Shown one piece after another: positions 1 to 10,000 of a stretch of DNA of 64,000 nucleotides. Numbering within the stretch: the stretch's first letter is position 1; each line of letters begins with the position of its first letter. The position numbers and the translations under genes were made by a program. Under the pieces are notes generated by a model that ran no database searches, was not told the DNA's origin, and worked only from the letters and a program-made list of their open reading frames with translations. The DNA comes from Parapedobacter koreensis. GTDB taxonomy: Bacteria > Bacteroidota > Bacteroidia > Sphingobacteriales > Sphingobacteriaceae. The DNA lies in assembly GCF_900109365.1 (NCBI RefSeq), contig NZ_FNZR01000005.1, positions 304,898 to 368,897 of the forward strand, in the 5' to 3' direction.

Positions 1-60
1 CTCCATGGATCCGATCTCCTGATCGTGCTCATCTACCAATATCACATTTTCCGTCTTCAT
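1..60 (-). CDS. idi: Isopentenyl-diphosphate delta-isomerase, N-terminal fragment (cut by window edge)
   Basis: Only the first 20 codons lie in the window. The reverse strand from position 60 reads MKTENVILVDEHDQEIGSME, which closely resembles the start of type I isopentenyl-diphosphate isomerases (E. coli begins [20 protein letters not shown]). The enzyme interconverts isopentenyl and dimethylallyl diphosphate in isoprenoid synthesis. The gene follows the 437-aa gene on the same strand after about 31 bases, so the two are probably co-transcribed. The call rests on 20 residues; the Nudix box and active-site Cys lie outside the window. Confidence 0.75.
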   Translation of the reverse strand, partial: MKTENVILVDEHDQEIGSME

Positions 61-91
61 ACGCTGTTGATCCCCGACTGCTGGCTCCCCA

Positions 92-1405
92 CTAAACCGT
101 CTTCACGTAGCGCTCGTCGTAATTTTCGATGTCAATGATGTAGTGATTCTTGACAAGGAATTCAAAGAGCGGCCGTGCCTCATCGGATACAGGCATATTG
201 GCCGTGGTAACGATTTGGTTGTTTTGCTTGTTGAGGTATGGGTAAGCATACAACTTTACGTTTTTGCTAAATAATCCACTTACATAGGCCAACAGTTCAT
301 CGGTATAATTGCCCTTTGTGTATTGGCTGGAGTTAAAAATGTTCCGCAAGTTGGAAATGTTTGTTGAAATACCCACATTGCGCGGTTTGAATTGGGATAA
401 GTATTCGGCTAAGTAATGGTTTCGGGTGAAGTTGGAAACCAAGATATGGTTGCCCGTTTCGCAAAGGTATTCCGCCCGTTCCGCAAAATACTGTAGATCT
501 TCATTGGTGAATTGCGGTGTCTGGTCAAGCGCGTTACTCATGAGCACTTCCACCATGACTACCAGGTTGTCGTCTTTGATGTTCAAGTTGCGCTTAAACT
601 GGTCGACAGCCAAATTGAACAAATCAAAGTTTGGATTGGACCTCTGGCGGTATTTTGTGCGCAGGATCATGATGTCTTTTTTGTACAGCAGATCCTTGCT
701 TTGGTAGGCTGTACCATGCGGACTGAAAATGGCGGCCTTAGAATACCCCTTGGCAATGAGGTAGAGATTGATTAGCCGTTCATTGACATCCTTGAAAGCC
801 GGGCCACAGACCTGCACCAAATCAATTTCAACCGAGCCCCGGGAGAGGTTGTCCACCAATGACTCAATCATCGTTTGTACATCCTGCGTATAGTAGTAGG
901 CCGCGAAAACAAGATTTACACCAAGGATGCCCAATACTTTTTGCTGCAAGAGGTTGTCGCTATCCAACAACCTGACGTGGAAGATGATTTCATTGGGCGA
1001 TCCACCTAATTCATGCTGAAAACGGATGCCCAGCCAACCATGCGGTTCGTTGGTCTTGCTGAAGTTGAGCGCCGTCACGGTGTTAGCAAACGCGAATAGG
1101 CGCTTATTCTGGTATTTTTCGCTGGTAAGCCGTTCGGTAAGCAGTTCGTACTCGTGTTCGAGCATCCTACGCAAGCGGGATTGGCTGACATACCGCCTGG
1201 ATTCTTCGATGCCATAAATGGCATCACTGAACGCCATGTCGTAGGCCGACATGGTTTTGGCAATTGTCCCCGAAGCTGCTCCCGCATTGAAGAAATTACG
1301 GGCTACCTCCTGCCCTGCGCCAATCTCCGCAAACGTACCGTAGATTTCTTCATTAAGGTTGATTTTTAATGCTTTCCGTTTGGTTTCGTAGATTTCGCGT
1401 GCCAT
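92..1405 (-). CDS. Conserved Bacteroidota protein of unknown function (437 aa)
   Basis: A full-length, probably soluble protein with no signal peptide or membrane segment. The N-terminal part (KINLNEEIYGTFAEIGAGQE, then VARNFF and GAASGTIAKTMSAYD) matches a family I recall as highly conserved across Bacteroidota. Databases often label that family 'TonB-dependent receptor' or 'nicotinate-nucleotide adenylyltransferase'; neither name fits, because there is no beta-barrel, plug, or HxGH nucleotidyltransferase motif. A -7 box (TACCTTTG, complement of 1410-1417) ends four bases before the ATG, so the mRNA is probably leaderless. The gene lies just upstream of idi in the same direction. I cannot assign a function. 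Confidence 0.8.
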   Translation of the reverse strand: MAREIYETKRKALKINLNEEIYGTFAEIGAGQEVARNFFNAGAASGTIAKTMSAYDMAFSDAIYGIEESRRYVSQSRLRRMLEHEYELLTERLTSEKYQNKRLFAFANTVTALNFSKTNEPHGWLGIRFQHELGGSPNEIIFHVRLLDSDNLLQQKVLGILGVNLVFAAYYYTQDVQTMIESLVDNLSRGSVEIDLVQVCGPAFKDVNERLINLYLIAKGYSKAAIFSPHGTAYQSKDLLYKKDIMILRTKYRQRSNPNFDLFNLAVDQFKRNLNIKDDNLVVMVEVLMSNALDQTPQFTNEDLQYFAERAEYLCETGNHILVSNFTRNHYLAEYLSQFKPRNVGISTNISNLRNIFNSSQYTKGNYTDELLAYVSGLFSKNVKLYAYPYLNKQNNQIVTTANMPVSDEARPLFEFLVKNHYIIDIENYDERYVKTV

Positions 1406-1409
1406 GGCA

Positions 1410-1417
1410 CAAAGGTA
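1410..1417 (-). promoter_or_regulatory. -7 promoter box TACCTTTG of the 437-aa gene
   Basis: Matches the Bacteroidota -7 consensus TAnnTTTG on the minus strand, four bases before the ATG at 1405. No clear -33 TTTG is seen at the usual distance. Confidence 0.55.
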
Positions 1418-1512
1418 GCGATTTAATGGTTCACCTTAAAGGGATCAATCCAAATCGATATTACCCGCGCCCTTGATTCAAAAGACTAGTCAAATTTTAG
1501 TAATAAAAAACC

Positions 1513-1520
1513 TATTTTTG
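1513..1520 (+). promoter_or_regulatory. -7 promoter box TATTTTTG of kbl
   Basis: TAnnTTTG match 18 bases before the ATG at 1539. It lies inside the longer open frame that begins at 1473, which supports the shorter start for kbl. Confidence 0.55.
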
Positions 1521-1538
1521 CTACCAAAACCAGCAGTC

Positions 1539-2729
1539 ATGTATAAAACGCTCCAACCCGTACTGCAACAAGAATTGCAGGATATCAAAGACGCAGGATT
1601 ATATAAAACCGAACGGGTGATTGTGACCCCGCAAGGCGCAGCCATCAAAATCCAAAGCGGGGCAGAAGTGATCAACTTCTGCGCCAACAACTATTTGGGA
1701 TTGTCTTCGCATCCGAAGGTCATCGAGGCGGCTAAAAAGACAATCGATACCCATGGCTACGGCATGTCGTCCGTCCGTTTCATCTGCGGCACCCAGGATA
1801 TCCATAAGACCTTGGAATCCAAGATATCGGAATTTCTTGGTACAGAAGATACGATCCTTTATGCTGCGGCATTCGATGCCAATGGGGGCGTGTTCGAACC
1901 CCTATTCGGTGCCGAAGATGCCATCATTTCGGACGAGCTCAACCACGCTTCCATCATTGATGGCGTACGGCTATGCAAGGCACAGCGTTTCCGCTATAAG
2001 AATTGTGACATGGCGGATTTGGAAGAGCAGCTCAAGGCTGCGGCGGGTGCCCGCCACCGGATTATCGTGACCGATGGGGCGTTTTCGATGGACGGAAGTG
2101 TTGCCCCCTTGGATAAAATCTGCGACTTGGCAGACCAATATGAAGCGCTTGTGATGATTGATGAGTCGCACTGCACGGGATTCACGGGCAAGACCGGCCG
2201 TGGCACGCATGAGCTGCATGGTGTGATGGGACGAATAGATATTATTACCGGCACATTGGGCAAGGCATTGGGCGGGGCTTCCGGTGGGTTTACTTCCGGC
2301 CGCAAGGAAATCATCGACATGCTGCGGCAGCGTTCACGCCCTTACCTCTTTTCCAACACGTTGGCCCCGGCTATCGCGGGTGCATCCATTGCTGTGCTGG
2401 ACATGCTGAGCGAAACCACCGAGCTGCGTGATAAATTGGAGTTCAACACGAAATATTTTCGCAGTAAGATGACCGAGGCGGGGTTCGATATCAAACCGGG
2501 CGAACATCCGATTGTGCCGGTAATGCTTTATGACGCGCCACTGGCACAGGAGTTTGCGGCGAAGATGCTGGATGAGGGCATTTATGTTATCGGATTTTAC
2601 TATCCGGTCGTTCCCAAAGGCAAGGCCCGTATCCGCGTGCAGCTTTCGGCTGCGCATGAGCAGCATCACCTTGACAAGGCCATCGCAGCATTCACGAAAG
2701 TAGGTAAGGAATTGGGTGTCATTAAGTAA
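1539..2729 (+). CDS. kbl: Glycine C-acetyltransferase (2-amino-3-ketobutyrate CoA ligase)
   Basis: A 396-aa PLP enzyme that cleaves 2-amino-3-ketobutyrate with CoA to glycine and acetyl-CoA, the second step of threonine degradation after threonine dehydrogenase. It is nearly collinear with E. coli Kbl: [37 protein letters not shown], and the PLP-lysine motif [13 protein letters not shown] with Lys242 (Lys244 in E. coli). The end, [14 protein letters not shown], also matches. The open frame extends to a TTG at 1473, but the ATG at 1539 fits the family's N-terminus and follows a -7 box. No threonine dehydrogenase gene is in the window. It is followed after 11 bases by the protease-like gene. 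Confidence 0.96.
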   Translation: MYKTLQPVLQQELQDIKDAGLYKTERVIVTPQGAAIKIQSGAEVINFCANNYLGLSSHPKVIEAAKKTIDTHGYGMSSVRFICGTQDIHKTLESKISEFLGTEDTILYAAAFDANGGVFEPLFGAEDAIISDELNHASIIDGVRLCKAQRFRYKNCDMADLEEQLKAAAGARHRIIVTDGAFSMDGSVAPLDKICDLADQYEALVMIDESHCTGFTGKTGRGTHELHGVMGRIDIITGTLGKALGGASGGFTSGRKEIIDMLRQRSRPYLFSNTLAPAIAGASIAVLDMLSETTELRDKLEFNTKYFRSKMTEAGFDIKPGEHPIVPVMLYDAPLAQEFAAKMLDEGIYVIGFYYPVVPKGKARIRVQLSAAHEQHHLDKAIAAFTKVGKELGVIK

Positions 2730-2740
2730 TCAAGTCCGCC

Positions 2741-3667
2741 ATGCTAAGCAAAGCTCGTCTATTGACCCTTATTTCGGTGGTTTTTTACCAATTCGTTGTA
2801 GGGCAGGAAAACCAGCCACGGCCAGCTGCCGGGACAGCATATGTTGTCCCTTTTCAATTAACCGCATATAACAACCTTTCCGTGCGTGCGGTGCTCAATG
2901 GCCGGGATTCGGTTGATTTGATGTTCCATACGGCCGCTAATGCCGTCACGCTCACCGAGACGGCTGTCGGAAAATTGAAAACCCTGCATTTCGATGATAG
3001 TACGGAAGGCATAAAAAGCTGGGGCGGCGAGCAGTCCGCGCGGTTGAGCAGCCGCAATGCCCTGCAGATTGGAGCACTTACATGGGAAAATGTGCCGATA
3101 TGGGAAAACACGAATTCGGGCCAGGGCACTGAAGGCAAATTCGGGATAGATCTTTTTGAAAACAAGGTCATTGAAATCGACTTTGAAAGGCGCGTCCTGG
3201 TGATCGATTCAAGCCTCCCCGACGAGTCGGACGGATACGAAAAGCTCAAATTGACGATTGATGGCGATTATTTATTTTTGACAGGGATATGCACCATCGG
3301 AGAAAAAAAGGTGGCGCATAAATTTTTAATCCACTCGGGCTATGGGGGAGCTGTGCTGTTTGATGATGAGTTTGTACGCGCCAACCACATCGGCGAACAC
3401 TTGGAAATTGTCGGCGAGCAGACGTTGAAAGACTCGTACGGAAATACGCTGATTACGAAAAAGGCGGTTCTTCCAGCGCTGGGTATTGGACGCGAAACCC
3501 TGCAGGATGTGCCGGTTGGATTTTTTGAGGGAGCGATTGGAAGGCAGAAGATGAGCGTCATTGGCGGTGACGTATTAAAGCGGTTCACTCTAATTATTGA
3601 TGCGCGACGGGAATATGTGTATTTAAAACCCAATGGATTGGCTCGTTCGGGGTATACTCCGGTGTAA
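2741..3667 (+). CDS. Secreted retropepsin-like (aspartyl protease fold) protein with substituted catalytic residues
   Basis: A 308-aa protein with an N-terminal signal segment (LLTLISVVFYQFVVGQ). Two lobes follow the pattern of bacterial retropepsin-like aspartyl proteases. Lobe 1 has DLMFHTAANAVTLTE where active enzymes have hydrophobic-D-T/S-G. Lobe 2 has HKFLIHSGYGGAVLF where D-T/S-G-x-x-x is expected. In both lobes the catalytic Asp codon reads His (CAT, CAC). The protein is therefore probably a non-proteolytic binding protein, or uses other chemistry. It sits 11 bases after kbl and may be co-transcribed, though no functional link is obvious. The fold is inferred from pattern only. Confidence 0.65.
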   Translation: MLSKARLLTLISVVFYQFVVGQENQPRPAAGTAYVVPFQLTAYNNLSVRAVLNGRDSVDLMFHTAANAVTLTETAVGKLKTLHFDDSTEGIKSWGGEQSARLSSRNALQIGALTWENVPIWENTNSGQGTEGKFGIDLFENKVIEIDFERRVLVIDSSLPDESDGYEKLKLTIDGDYLFLTGICTIGEKKVAHKFLIHSGYGGAVLFDDEFVRANHIGEHLEIVGEQTLKDSYGNTLITKKAVLPALGIGRETLQDVPVGFFEGAIGRQKMSVIGGDVLKRFTLIIDARREYVYLKPNGLARSGYTPV

Positions 3668-3749
3668 GGAGACTCCTTGAAATAGTCGTCGAACTAGATG
3701 AAAACCACCGATTAGATAAAAAAATCTCCTGATTCTCTTATATTTTCAC

Positions 3750-3757
3750 TACCTTTG
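3750..3757 (+). promoter_or_regulatory. -7 promoter box TACCTTTG of typA
   Basis: TAnnTTTG match 33 bases before the typA ATG, in the 123-base gap after the protease-like gene. The flanking DNA is AT-rich. Confidence 0.6.
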
Positions 3758-3790
3758 CGCCCTTAAAAATGGACAAAACATTTTGCTGGG

Positions 3791-5596
3791 ATGCAGAAAA
3801 TCAGAAACATAGCAATCATCGCGCACGTAGACCACGGAAAGACCACCTTGGTAGACAAAATCCTCCACTTCACCAACCTCTTCCGTGACAACGAGCAGAC
3901 CGGTGAGCTCATATTGGACAACAACGACCTCGAACGCGAACGGGGTATTACGATCGTCTCCAAAAACGTGTCGGTAAAATACAAGGACATCAAGATCAAC
4001 ATCATCGACACACCGGGCCACGCCGACTTCGGCGGGGAGGTGGAGCGTGTGCTGAAGATGGCTGATGGCGTCATCCTGTTGGTGGATGCCTTTGAAGGTC
4101 CCATGCCACAGACCCGCTTCGTGACGCAGAAAGCACTTGGCCTTGGCCTGAAACCGATTGTGGTGGTCAATAAGGTTGATAAGGAAAATTGTCGGCCCGA
4201 CGAGGTGTATGAAGCCGTGTTCGATTTGTTTTTCAGCCTTGATGCTACGGAAGAACAGCTTGACTTTCCGGTGCTGTACGGCTCGTCCAAGCAGGGCTGG
4301 ATGTCTACCGATTGGAAGCAACCCAAGGAAGATTTCACGGATTTACTGGAGGCCATTCTCCAGCACATTCCTGCGGCGCCTTACGCAGAAGGGACATTGC
4401 AGATGCAGGTGACTTCACTGGACTATTCTTCTTTCGTAGGCCGGATTGCCATCGGCCGGGTAGCTCGGGGCGGCATCAAAGAAAACCAACCGGTATCCTT
4501 GGTAAAACGGGATGGCAAAATCGTGAAATCTCGTGTGAAAGAATTGCATACTTTCGAAGGCCTTGGCCGTGTGAAGGTACAGGAAGTAAAAGCAGGGGAT
4601 ATCTGTGCGGTAGTGGGTATCGAAGGATTTGATATCGGCGATACGATTGCTGATTTCGAGAATCCTGAACAATTGGCGGTCATCAAAATCGATGAGCCTA
4701 CCATGAATATGCTATTCACCATCAACACATCACCGTTCTTTGGCAAAGAAGGAAAATTTGTGACCTCGCGCCATTTGCAGGAACGGTTGTATAAAGAAAT
4801 GGAGAAAAACCTGGCTCTGAAGGTCGTGCCTACCGAGTCTCCCGATTCCTACCTGGTATATGGCCGGGGTATCCTGCACTTGTCCGTGCTGATAGAAACC
4901 ATGCGTCGTGAAGGATACGAATTGCAAGTAGGCCAACCACAGGTCATCATCAAGGAAATCGACGGTGTGAAGTGTGAACCTATTGAGACGTTGGTGGTGG
5001 ATGTCCCTGCCGAAGTATCCGGTAAAGTTATCGAGCTGGTTACCCAACGTAAGGGCGAACTCCTCATTATGGAGACAAAAGGCGATATGCAGCACCTGGA
5101 GTTTGATATCCCTTCGCGTGGTATCATCGGCCTGCGTAACAATGTGCTTACCGCCACAGCTGGTGAGGCCGTGATGGCACACCGCTTCAAAGCATATGAG
5201 CCCTGGAAAGGCTCCATTCCGGGTCGCTTGGCCGGGGTATTGGTATCCATGGAAAAGGGGCAGACCACGGCGTATTCCATCGATAAGCTACAAGATCGCG
5301 GTCGCTTCTTCGTCGATCCCGGTGTGGATGTTTATGAAGGGCAGATCGTGGGTGAGCATATCCGCGACAATGACCTGGTCGTCAACCTTGTGAAAGGCAA
5401 GCAGCTCACCAATATGCGGGCATCAGGCAGTGATGACAACGTACGCATTGCGCCGGCCATCAAGTTTTCCCTGGAAGAGTCCATGGAGTATATCCAGGCA
5501 GATGAGTACATCGAAGTGACACCGCAAAGTATCCGGCTCCGCAAGATATACCTTACGGAAAACGAACGGAAGATAAACGCCAAGAAATTCCAATAA
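3791..5596 (+). CDS. typA: Ribosome-associated GTPase TypA/BipA
   Basis: A 601-aa translational GTPase of the TypA/BipA family, which binds the 70S ribosome and helps assembly and stress adaptation. The G1 motif HVDHGKTT is at residues 12-19. Next come the switch region with RGITI, G3 as DTPGHADFGGEVERVL, and G4 as NKVDK. The EF-Tu-like domain 2, domains III and V, and the TypA-specific C-terminal domain (GSIPGRLAGVLVSMEKG, QGRF-type segment) follow. Length is normal for the family. It has its own promoter and converges on the SusD gene, with a shared hairpin between them. Confidence 0.97.
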   Translation: MQKIRNIAIIAHVDHGKTTLVDKILHFTNLFRDNEQTGELILDNNDLERERGITIVSKNVSVKYKDIKINIIDTPGHADFGGEVERVLKMADGVILLVDAFEGPMPQTRFVTQKALGLGLKPIVVVNKVDKENCRPDEVYEAVFDLFFSLDATEEQLDFPVLYGSSKQGWMSTDWKQPKEDFTDLLEAILQHIPAAPYAEGTLQMQVTSLDYSSFVGRIAIGRVARGGIKENQPVSLVKRDGKIVKSRVKELHTFEGLGRVKVQEVKAGDICAVVGIEGFDIGDTIADFENPEQLAVIKIDEPTMNMLFTINTSPFFGKEGKFVTSRHLQERLYKEMEKNLALKVVPTESPDSYLVYGRGILHLSVLIETMRREGYELQVGQPQVIIKEIDGVKCEPIETLVVDVPAEVSGKVIELVTQRKGELLIMETKGDMQHLEFDIPSRGIIGLRNNVLTATAGEAVMAHRFKAYEPWKGSIPGRLAGVLVSMEKGQTTAYSIDKLQDRGRFFVDPGVDVYEGQIVGEHIRDNDLVVNLVKGKQLTNMRASGSDDNVRIAPAIKFSLEESMEYIQADEYIEVTPQSIRLRKIYLTENERKINAKKFQ

Positions 5597-5606
5597 ACAA
5601 ACGGAG

Positions 5607-5631
5607 AACCCCAGCCTCAATAGCCGGGGTT
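5607..5631. terminator. Hairpin terminator between typA and susD
   Basis: AACCCCAGC pairs with GCCGGGGTT (one A/C mismatch) around a 7-base loop and is followed by TTTGTT on the plus strand. It lies 10 bases after the typA stop and overlaps the last codons of the convergent SusD gene. It best fits a rho-independent terminator for typA. Confidence 0.7.
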
Positions 5632-7077
5632 TTGTTCCAATGATGGGTTGGTGCGCAGCTCGCTTTCGGGAATGGGCATCAGCAAGTATTTGGGATCGAA
5701 CGTCAGGGAACCGCCACCCTCTTCCGGGCGAGCCAGAAATGCGTCCATGATGATGGTCGCCTGCTCGGGGCCTTGCCGTACAATGTCAAACCACCGCAGT
5801 GCCTCACAGGCAAATTCTAGCCGGCGCTCGTTGAATAAAGAATCCCGGAAGGCCTGCTGGTCGGGTATATCTGCGCCTGTCAAACTGTCCAGTCCGGCGC
5901 GGCTGCGTACCGTGTTGAGCAGGGCAAAGGCTGCACCATCGGCCTCATATCCCCCTTCATTCAGTACCTCGGCATACATCAGTTGGACGTCCGTAATGCG
6001 GAGCACCGGGAAATTAACGTCGTTATCTGTATTGTTGATCGGCGCCGTACCGTGTGAGAATTTCACAAAGAGCTGTGTCACGCTGTCCACGACGTTGTTG
6101 ACCGTTGTATAACCTTTTTGGATTGTGATGTCACGCCGCACATCCGTGGTGTCATACGCTTGGTAAAGGTCATCGGATACCGCCACCCAAGTGGATCTTC
6201 CGCCCTGCGGAAACTGCGGGGAACGCAGGTTTTCGGGCACGAGGGAATATACCAGTGGGTTCCCCTGGTTTATCAGCCCCGTGGTGTACTGGATTTGGAA
6301 GACATGTTCCGAACCATTGTCCTGGGTATTTACAAAGCAGTTGATGAACTCCGGATAGGGGCTCAGGCCTTCATAGGCCAGTATTTCCTCCAGCAGCGGG
6401 CGGGCAGCATCGTAATTGCCCGTGTAAAGGTGCATGCGGGCCAGTATGCCTTTTGCGGCATAGCGCGTAGCGCGACCCAGGTTGTCGCCTCCCTGGTTTT
6501 CGGGAAGCACCTCCACCGCCGCTTCCAGATCAGCCGCCGCAAAGGCAAATGTTTCCTCTTGGGAGCTGCGGCTTACCGCAATCACCTCGCCAGCAGCCAT
6601 CGTGCGATCGATTAGGGGCATACCCCCAAACAGCCAGCCGAGCTGGAAGTAGCAGAAGCCTCGGATGAAGCGTGTCTCACCGCGCATGATGGTGCGTACA
6701 TTCTCGTCCGGGAAATCCCCCTCGTCAATCTGGTCCAGGATGTTATTGGTGCGGTTGATCACCGCCCAATAGGCACCCCATACACCCAATATCAAATCGT
6801 CCCCAGCAGTAAAACCAAATCGTGCCACCGGAAGATTTGCGGTGTTCTGTTGCGTATTGACATTGTCACTGAGGCTTTCCACCAACATGGGATAGTCAAA
6901 GCCGTGCACACTGCGCAACCCGCCGTAAGCACCGAACAGTGCTTGGCGGAAGTCATTCACCGACTGGTAAAAGTCCGCCGCATTATAGTCGGATTCTGGC
7001 GTCAGCTGCAGATCCTTGTTACACCCCCATGCCACCAGTAAAGTAAAGGCCAATCGTACAATTCGTGTTTTTTTCAT
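5617..7077 (-). CDS. SusD/RagB-family outer-membrane nutrient-binding lipoprotein
   Basis: A 486-aa surface lipoprotein that caps a SusC-type transporter and captures the substrate. The leader ends VAWGC, with the lipidated Cys at residue 19. The N-terminal SusD-like part (LTPESDYNAADFYQSVNDFRQALFGAYGG in outline) includes helical TPR-like segments such as RFIRGFCYFQLGWLFGG. The C-terminal RagB/SusD domain has NTVRSRAG, NERRLEFACEALRWFDIVR and the typical ending PIPESELRTNPSLEQNPGY. It is 21 bases downstream of the SusC gene. No neighbouring glycoside hydrolase, sulfatase or peptidase identifies the substrate. Confidence 0.95.
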   Translation of the reverse strand: MKKTRIVRLAFTLLVAWGCNKDLQLTPESDYNAADFYQSVNDFRQALFGAYGGLRSVHGFDYPMLVESLSDNVNTQQNTANLPVARFGFTAGDDLILGVWGAYWAVINRTNNILDQIDEGDFPDENVRTIMRGETRFIRGFCYFQLGWLFGGMPLIDRTMAAGEVIAVSRSSQEETFAFAAADLEAAVEVLPENQGGDNLGRATRYAAKGILARMHLYTGNYDAARPLLEEILAYEGLSPYPEFINCFVNTQDNGSEHVFQIQYTTGLINQGNPLVYSLVPENLRSPQFPQGGRSTWVAVSDDLYQAYDTTDVRRDITIQKGYTTVNNVVDSVTQLFVKFSHGTAPINNTDNDVNFPVLRITDVQLMYAEVLNEGGYEADGAAFALLNTVRSRAGLDSLTGADIPDQQAFRDSLFNERRLEFACEALRWFDIVRQGPEQATIIMDAFLARPEEGGGSLTFDPKYLLMPIPESELRTNPSLEQNPGY

Positions 7078-7098
7078 GACTGTCTAAGTGTTGGCGGT

Positions 7099-10000
7099 TT
7101 AAAAAGAGACATTAACTCCCATCGTAAAGCGCTTGGATATCGGGTATCCGCCGTAATCCGTGCCCGGTTGCGTATTTTCAGATGTGCCCCCACCACCGGT
7201 GTTATTTGCTTCTGGGTTGGAGCCCGGGTACCTAGTAAAAGTGTGGAGGTTATCCGCCATGATGTATAGGCGTATCGCGCCGACGTTCCATTTCTTGAGC
7301 ACGGAATTTGCGAAGTTATAGCCCAGCGTCACATTGCGTATCCGTACGAAGGTCGCGTCGTAGATCCACGTGTCGTTATATACCGGGTTTACCCCCACCA
7401 CGCTGGGTGTCTCGCCGTCCCAGCTCATGTCTATCCCTATGGGAATATTGCCTTGGAAGCGCTGAGGCTTGTAGGCATGGAGCCAATCGCGGTATTGGTT
7501 GGTGCCTTCACCCAGTCCGTTGTTGAAGCCCCGCCTGCCGAGATAAAAAAGGTCACCGCCCTGTTGCCCCTGAATGTCGAAGCTGAAATCAAAACCCTTA
7601 TAACCCAAACGGCTGGATAGCCCCCAGAGGAAGTCCGGCTGCGCATTGCCCACAATGGTATGGTCCTGCTCGTTGATTACGCCATCTCCATTCCGATCCA
7701 CGATGCGGATATTGCCTTCCAGCTGCCCATTGACGACGGGTACCAAGGCATTGCCTTCGGCGTCAAAATGTTCTGGCAGGAGCACTCCGTCTGTCTGGTA
7801 CATGAAAAAGCTGCCGATAGGCTGGCCTACGATTGTTGCATAGGCGTTGAAGTCGTTGAGTGTGCTCAATTGGATGATCTCATTGATCCCGGGAGCAAGT
7901 GAGCGAACGCGGTTGTTGTTTTTGGAAAAGTTGAGCGAAGTCGTCCAGGTAAACGCCTCGTTCTTGATATTTTCAGTCGTCAGCTGCAGCTCGAAGCCCC
8001 GGTTGGTCACCTCCCCGATGTTGCTGCGTATGGTAGAAAATCCGCTTACGCGACTGGTTGGCACGTTGAGCAGCAGATTGGAAGTCTTGTTGAAGTATGC
8101 GTCGGCGGTGAGCTGGATGCGGTTGTCCAAAAGCCAAAAATCCAAGCCGATATCGCGCGATAGGGTGGTCTCCCAGCTCAAGTTTTCATTGGCGATATTG
8201 CTCGGCACCAAGCCGATCACGCGTTTACCATTGAGGTTATAGTCCTGCCTGCCCAGGAGCGAAATGTGCTCATAGTTGCCGATGCGGTCGTTACCAGCCT
8301 TACCGACAGAACCCCGTATTTTGAGCAAGGACAGCCATTCCACCTCGTTCAGAAAGGGCTCGCTATTGATTTTCCAGCCCGCGGATACCGCAGGGAAGAG
8401 GCCCCATTTATTGTTTGAGCCAAACCGTGATGACCCATCGTAGCGTGCACTGGCCGAAATCAAGTACCGATCCAGCCATTGGTACTGCACGCGCCCGAAA
8501 AACGAAGCCGTTGCACTCTCGCCGATGGTGGTACTGGCCAGCAACGGGTTGTTGGCATTGTTCAGCGTGGGTAGCAGATCATTGGGGTAGCCATCGCCAG
8601 ATGCTGCCAGGATATCCTGGCGGATAAATTCATACTGCTGGCCGCCCAGGATTTCCAAGATGTGGTCATCACCGAGGTATGGACGGTAGGTGGCCGTGTT
8701 CTGTATACTAAAGGTGCCATTATCCGTGCTTGACGCATATCCGATTGCCTGCGCCCCGGGGTTGACATTGGCGGGAACGAACTCATTGTAGGCCGCATGC
8801 GCAAAGATGTAACCCAATTGGGTGCGCAGCGTCAGCGTCTCGATGGGCTTGTATTCGGCAAAGCTGTTGAGTTGTATTTCATTCGCCCTGGAACGGGCCG
8901 CCATCTCCCGCAGGCGGGCGAGCGGATTGACATACGTTTGTGCGGGGGAGAAGCCGGTTGCCACGGTGTTTTCGTCGATGCCCACCACCGGTGGCATGGC
9001 CAGGGCGTAATGTGCATTGCTTTCTTTGCCATCGGTATTGGGGTCGTTCATGATGTTGAACGATGTGGCCACGTTGGCCCCGAGACGCCATTTGTTGCCG
9101 ATATCGAAACTCGTGTTGGCCCGTAAATTATAGCGCTCAAATCCGGTGTGCTGCATCACCCCGTCCTGGCGGAGGTACGATCCCGAGAGCAGAAACGTGC
9201 CTACTTCGCCGCCGCCTGATACCGTCAGGGCATAGTTTTGCATGGGCGCATTGTGGTACACGATATCCTGCCAGTTGTTGTCGGGCAGGGATGCCGGATT
9301 GAGGTAGCTTTCCGGATATTGAAATTCTGCTGGCCGGCCAGTGAGTGGGAGGGTGAGGTCGCCCCCGGCTTGCTGGAACCGCGAGTCCCGCAGGTAGCGA
9401 ATGTATGCGGTATATTCCTGCGTATTCATCATGGGCAGGAAACGATCCACCTCTTGGTAGCCCGTATAGGCGCTGGCGTCCACTTTGGTTTTCCCCTCAG
9501 CCCCTTCTTTGGTCGTGATCACAATAACGCCATTGCCACCCCGGGCCCCATAGATTGCCGCCGAAGCGGCATCTTTCAGCACCTCCATGGACGCAATATC
9601 CCGTGGATTTACGTTACGCATGTGATCTTGCTGAATCCCGTCAATCACATATAGGGGGTTGCTGGAAGCCGTGATGGAATTGATGCCTCTTATTTTGATG
9701 TTTGCCGCTTTCCCCGGCCCCCCGGTGCTTTGGCTCACGCGTACACCGGCGATTTTGCCGGCAATACCGTCTTCGGTATTGGTGATGGCGTTGTTTTGGA
9801 ATGCACTGCCCTCAAGTGAGCTCACGGCACCCGTGAGGTTCTCCCGACGCACGGTGCCATATCCAATGACAACCACCTCTTCCAGCGTCTCGGCTTCGGA
9901 GGGAATGAGGATGATGGTCTGTCCATTGGCCACGCTCATTGGCATTTCAAACGGCTCGAAACCGAGCATCGAAAAAAGAAGCATAGTCGCCGAATCTGTA

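Noticed and set aside
3749..4321. Antisense frames of about 190-200 codons opposite typA (also opposite the SSS and S9 genes at 42699-43301 and 45022-45630)
   Set aside because: They are shadows of strongly supported plus-strand genes and have no recognisable domains.
7700..7720. Ca-loop-like DRNGDGVINEQD in the SusC protein as a novel metal site
   Set aside because: This loop is frequent in SusC-family transporters and is not unusual.
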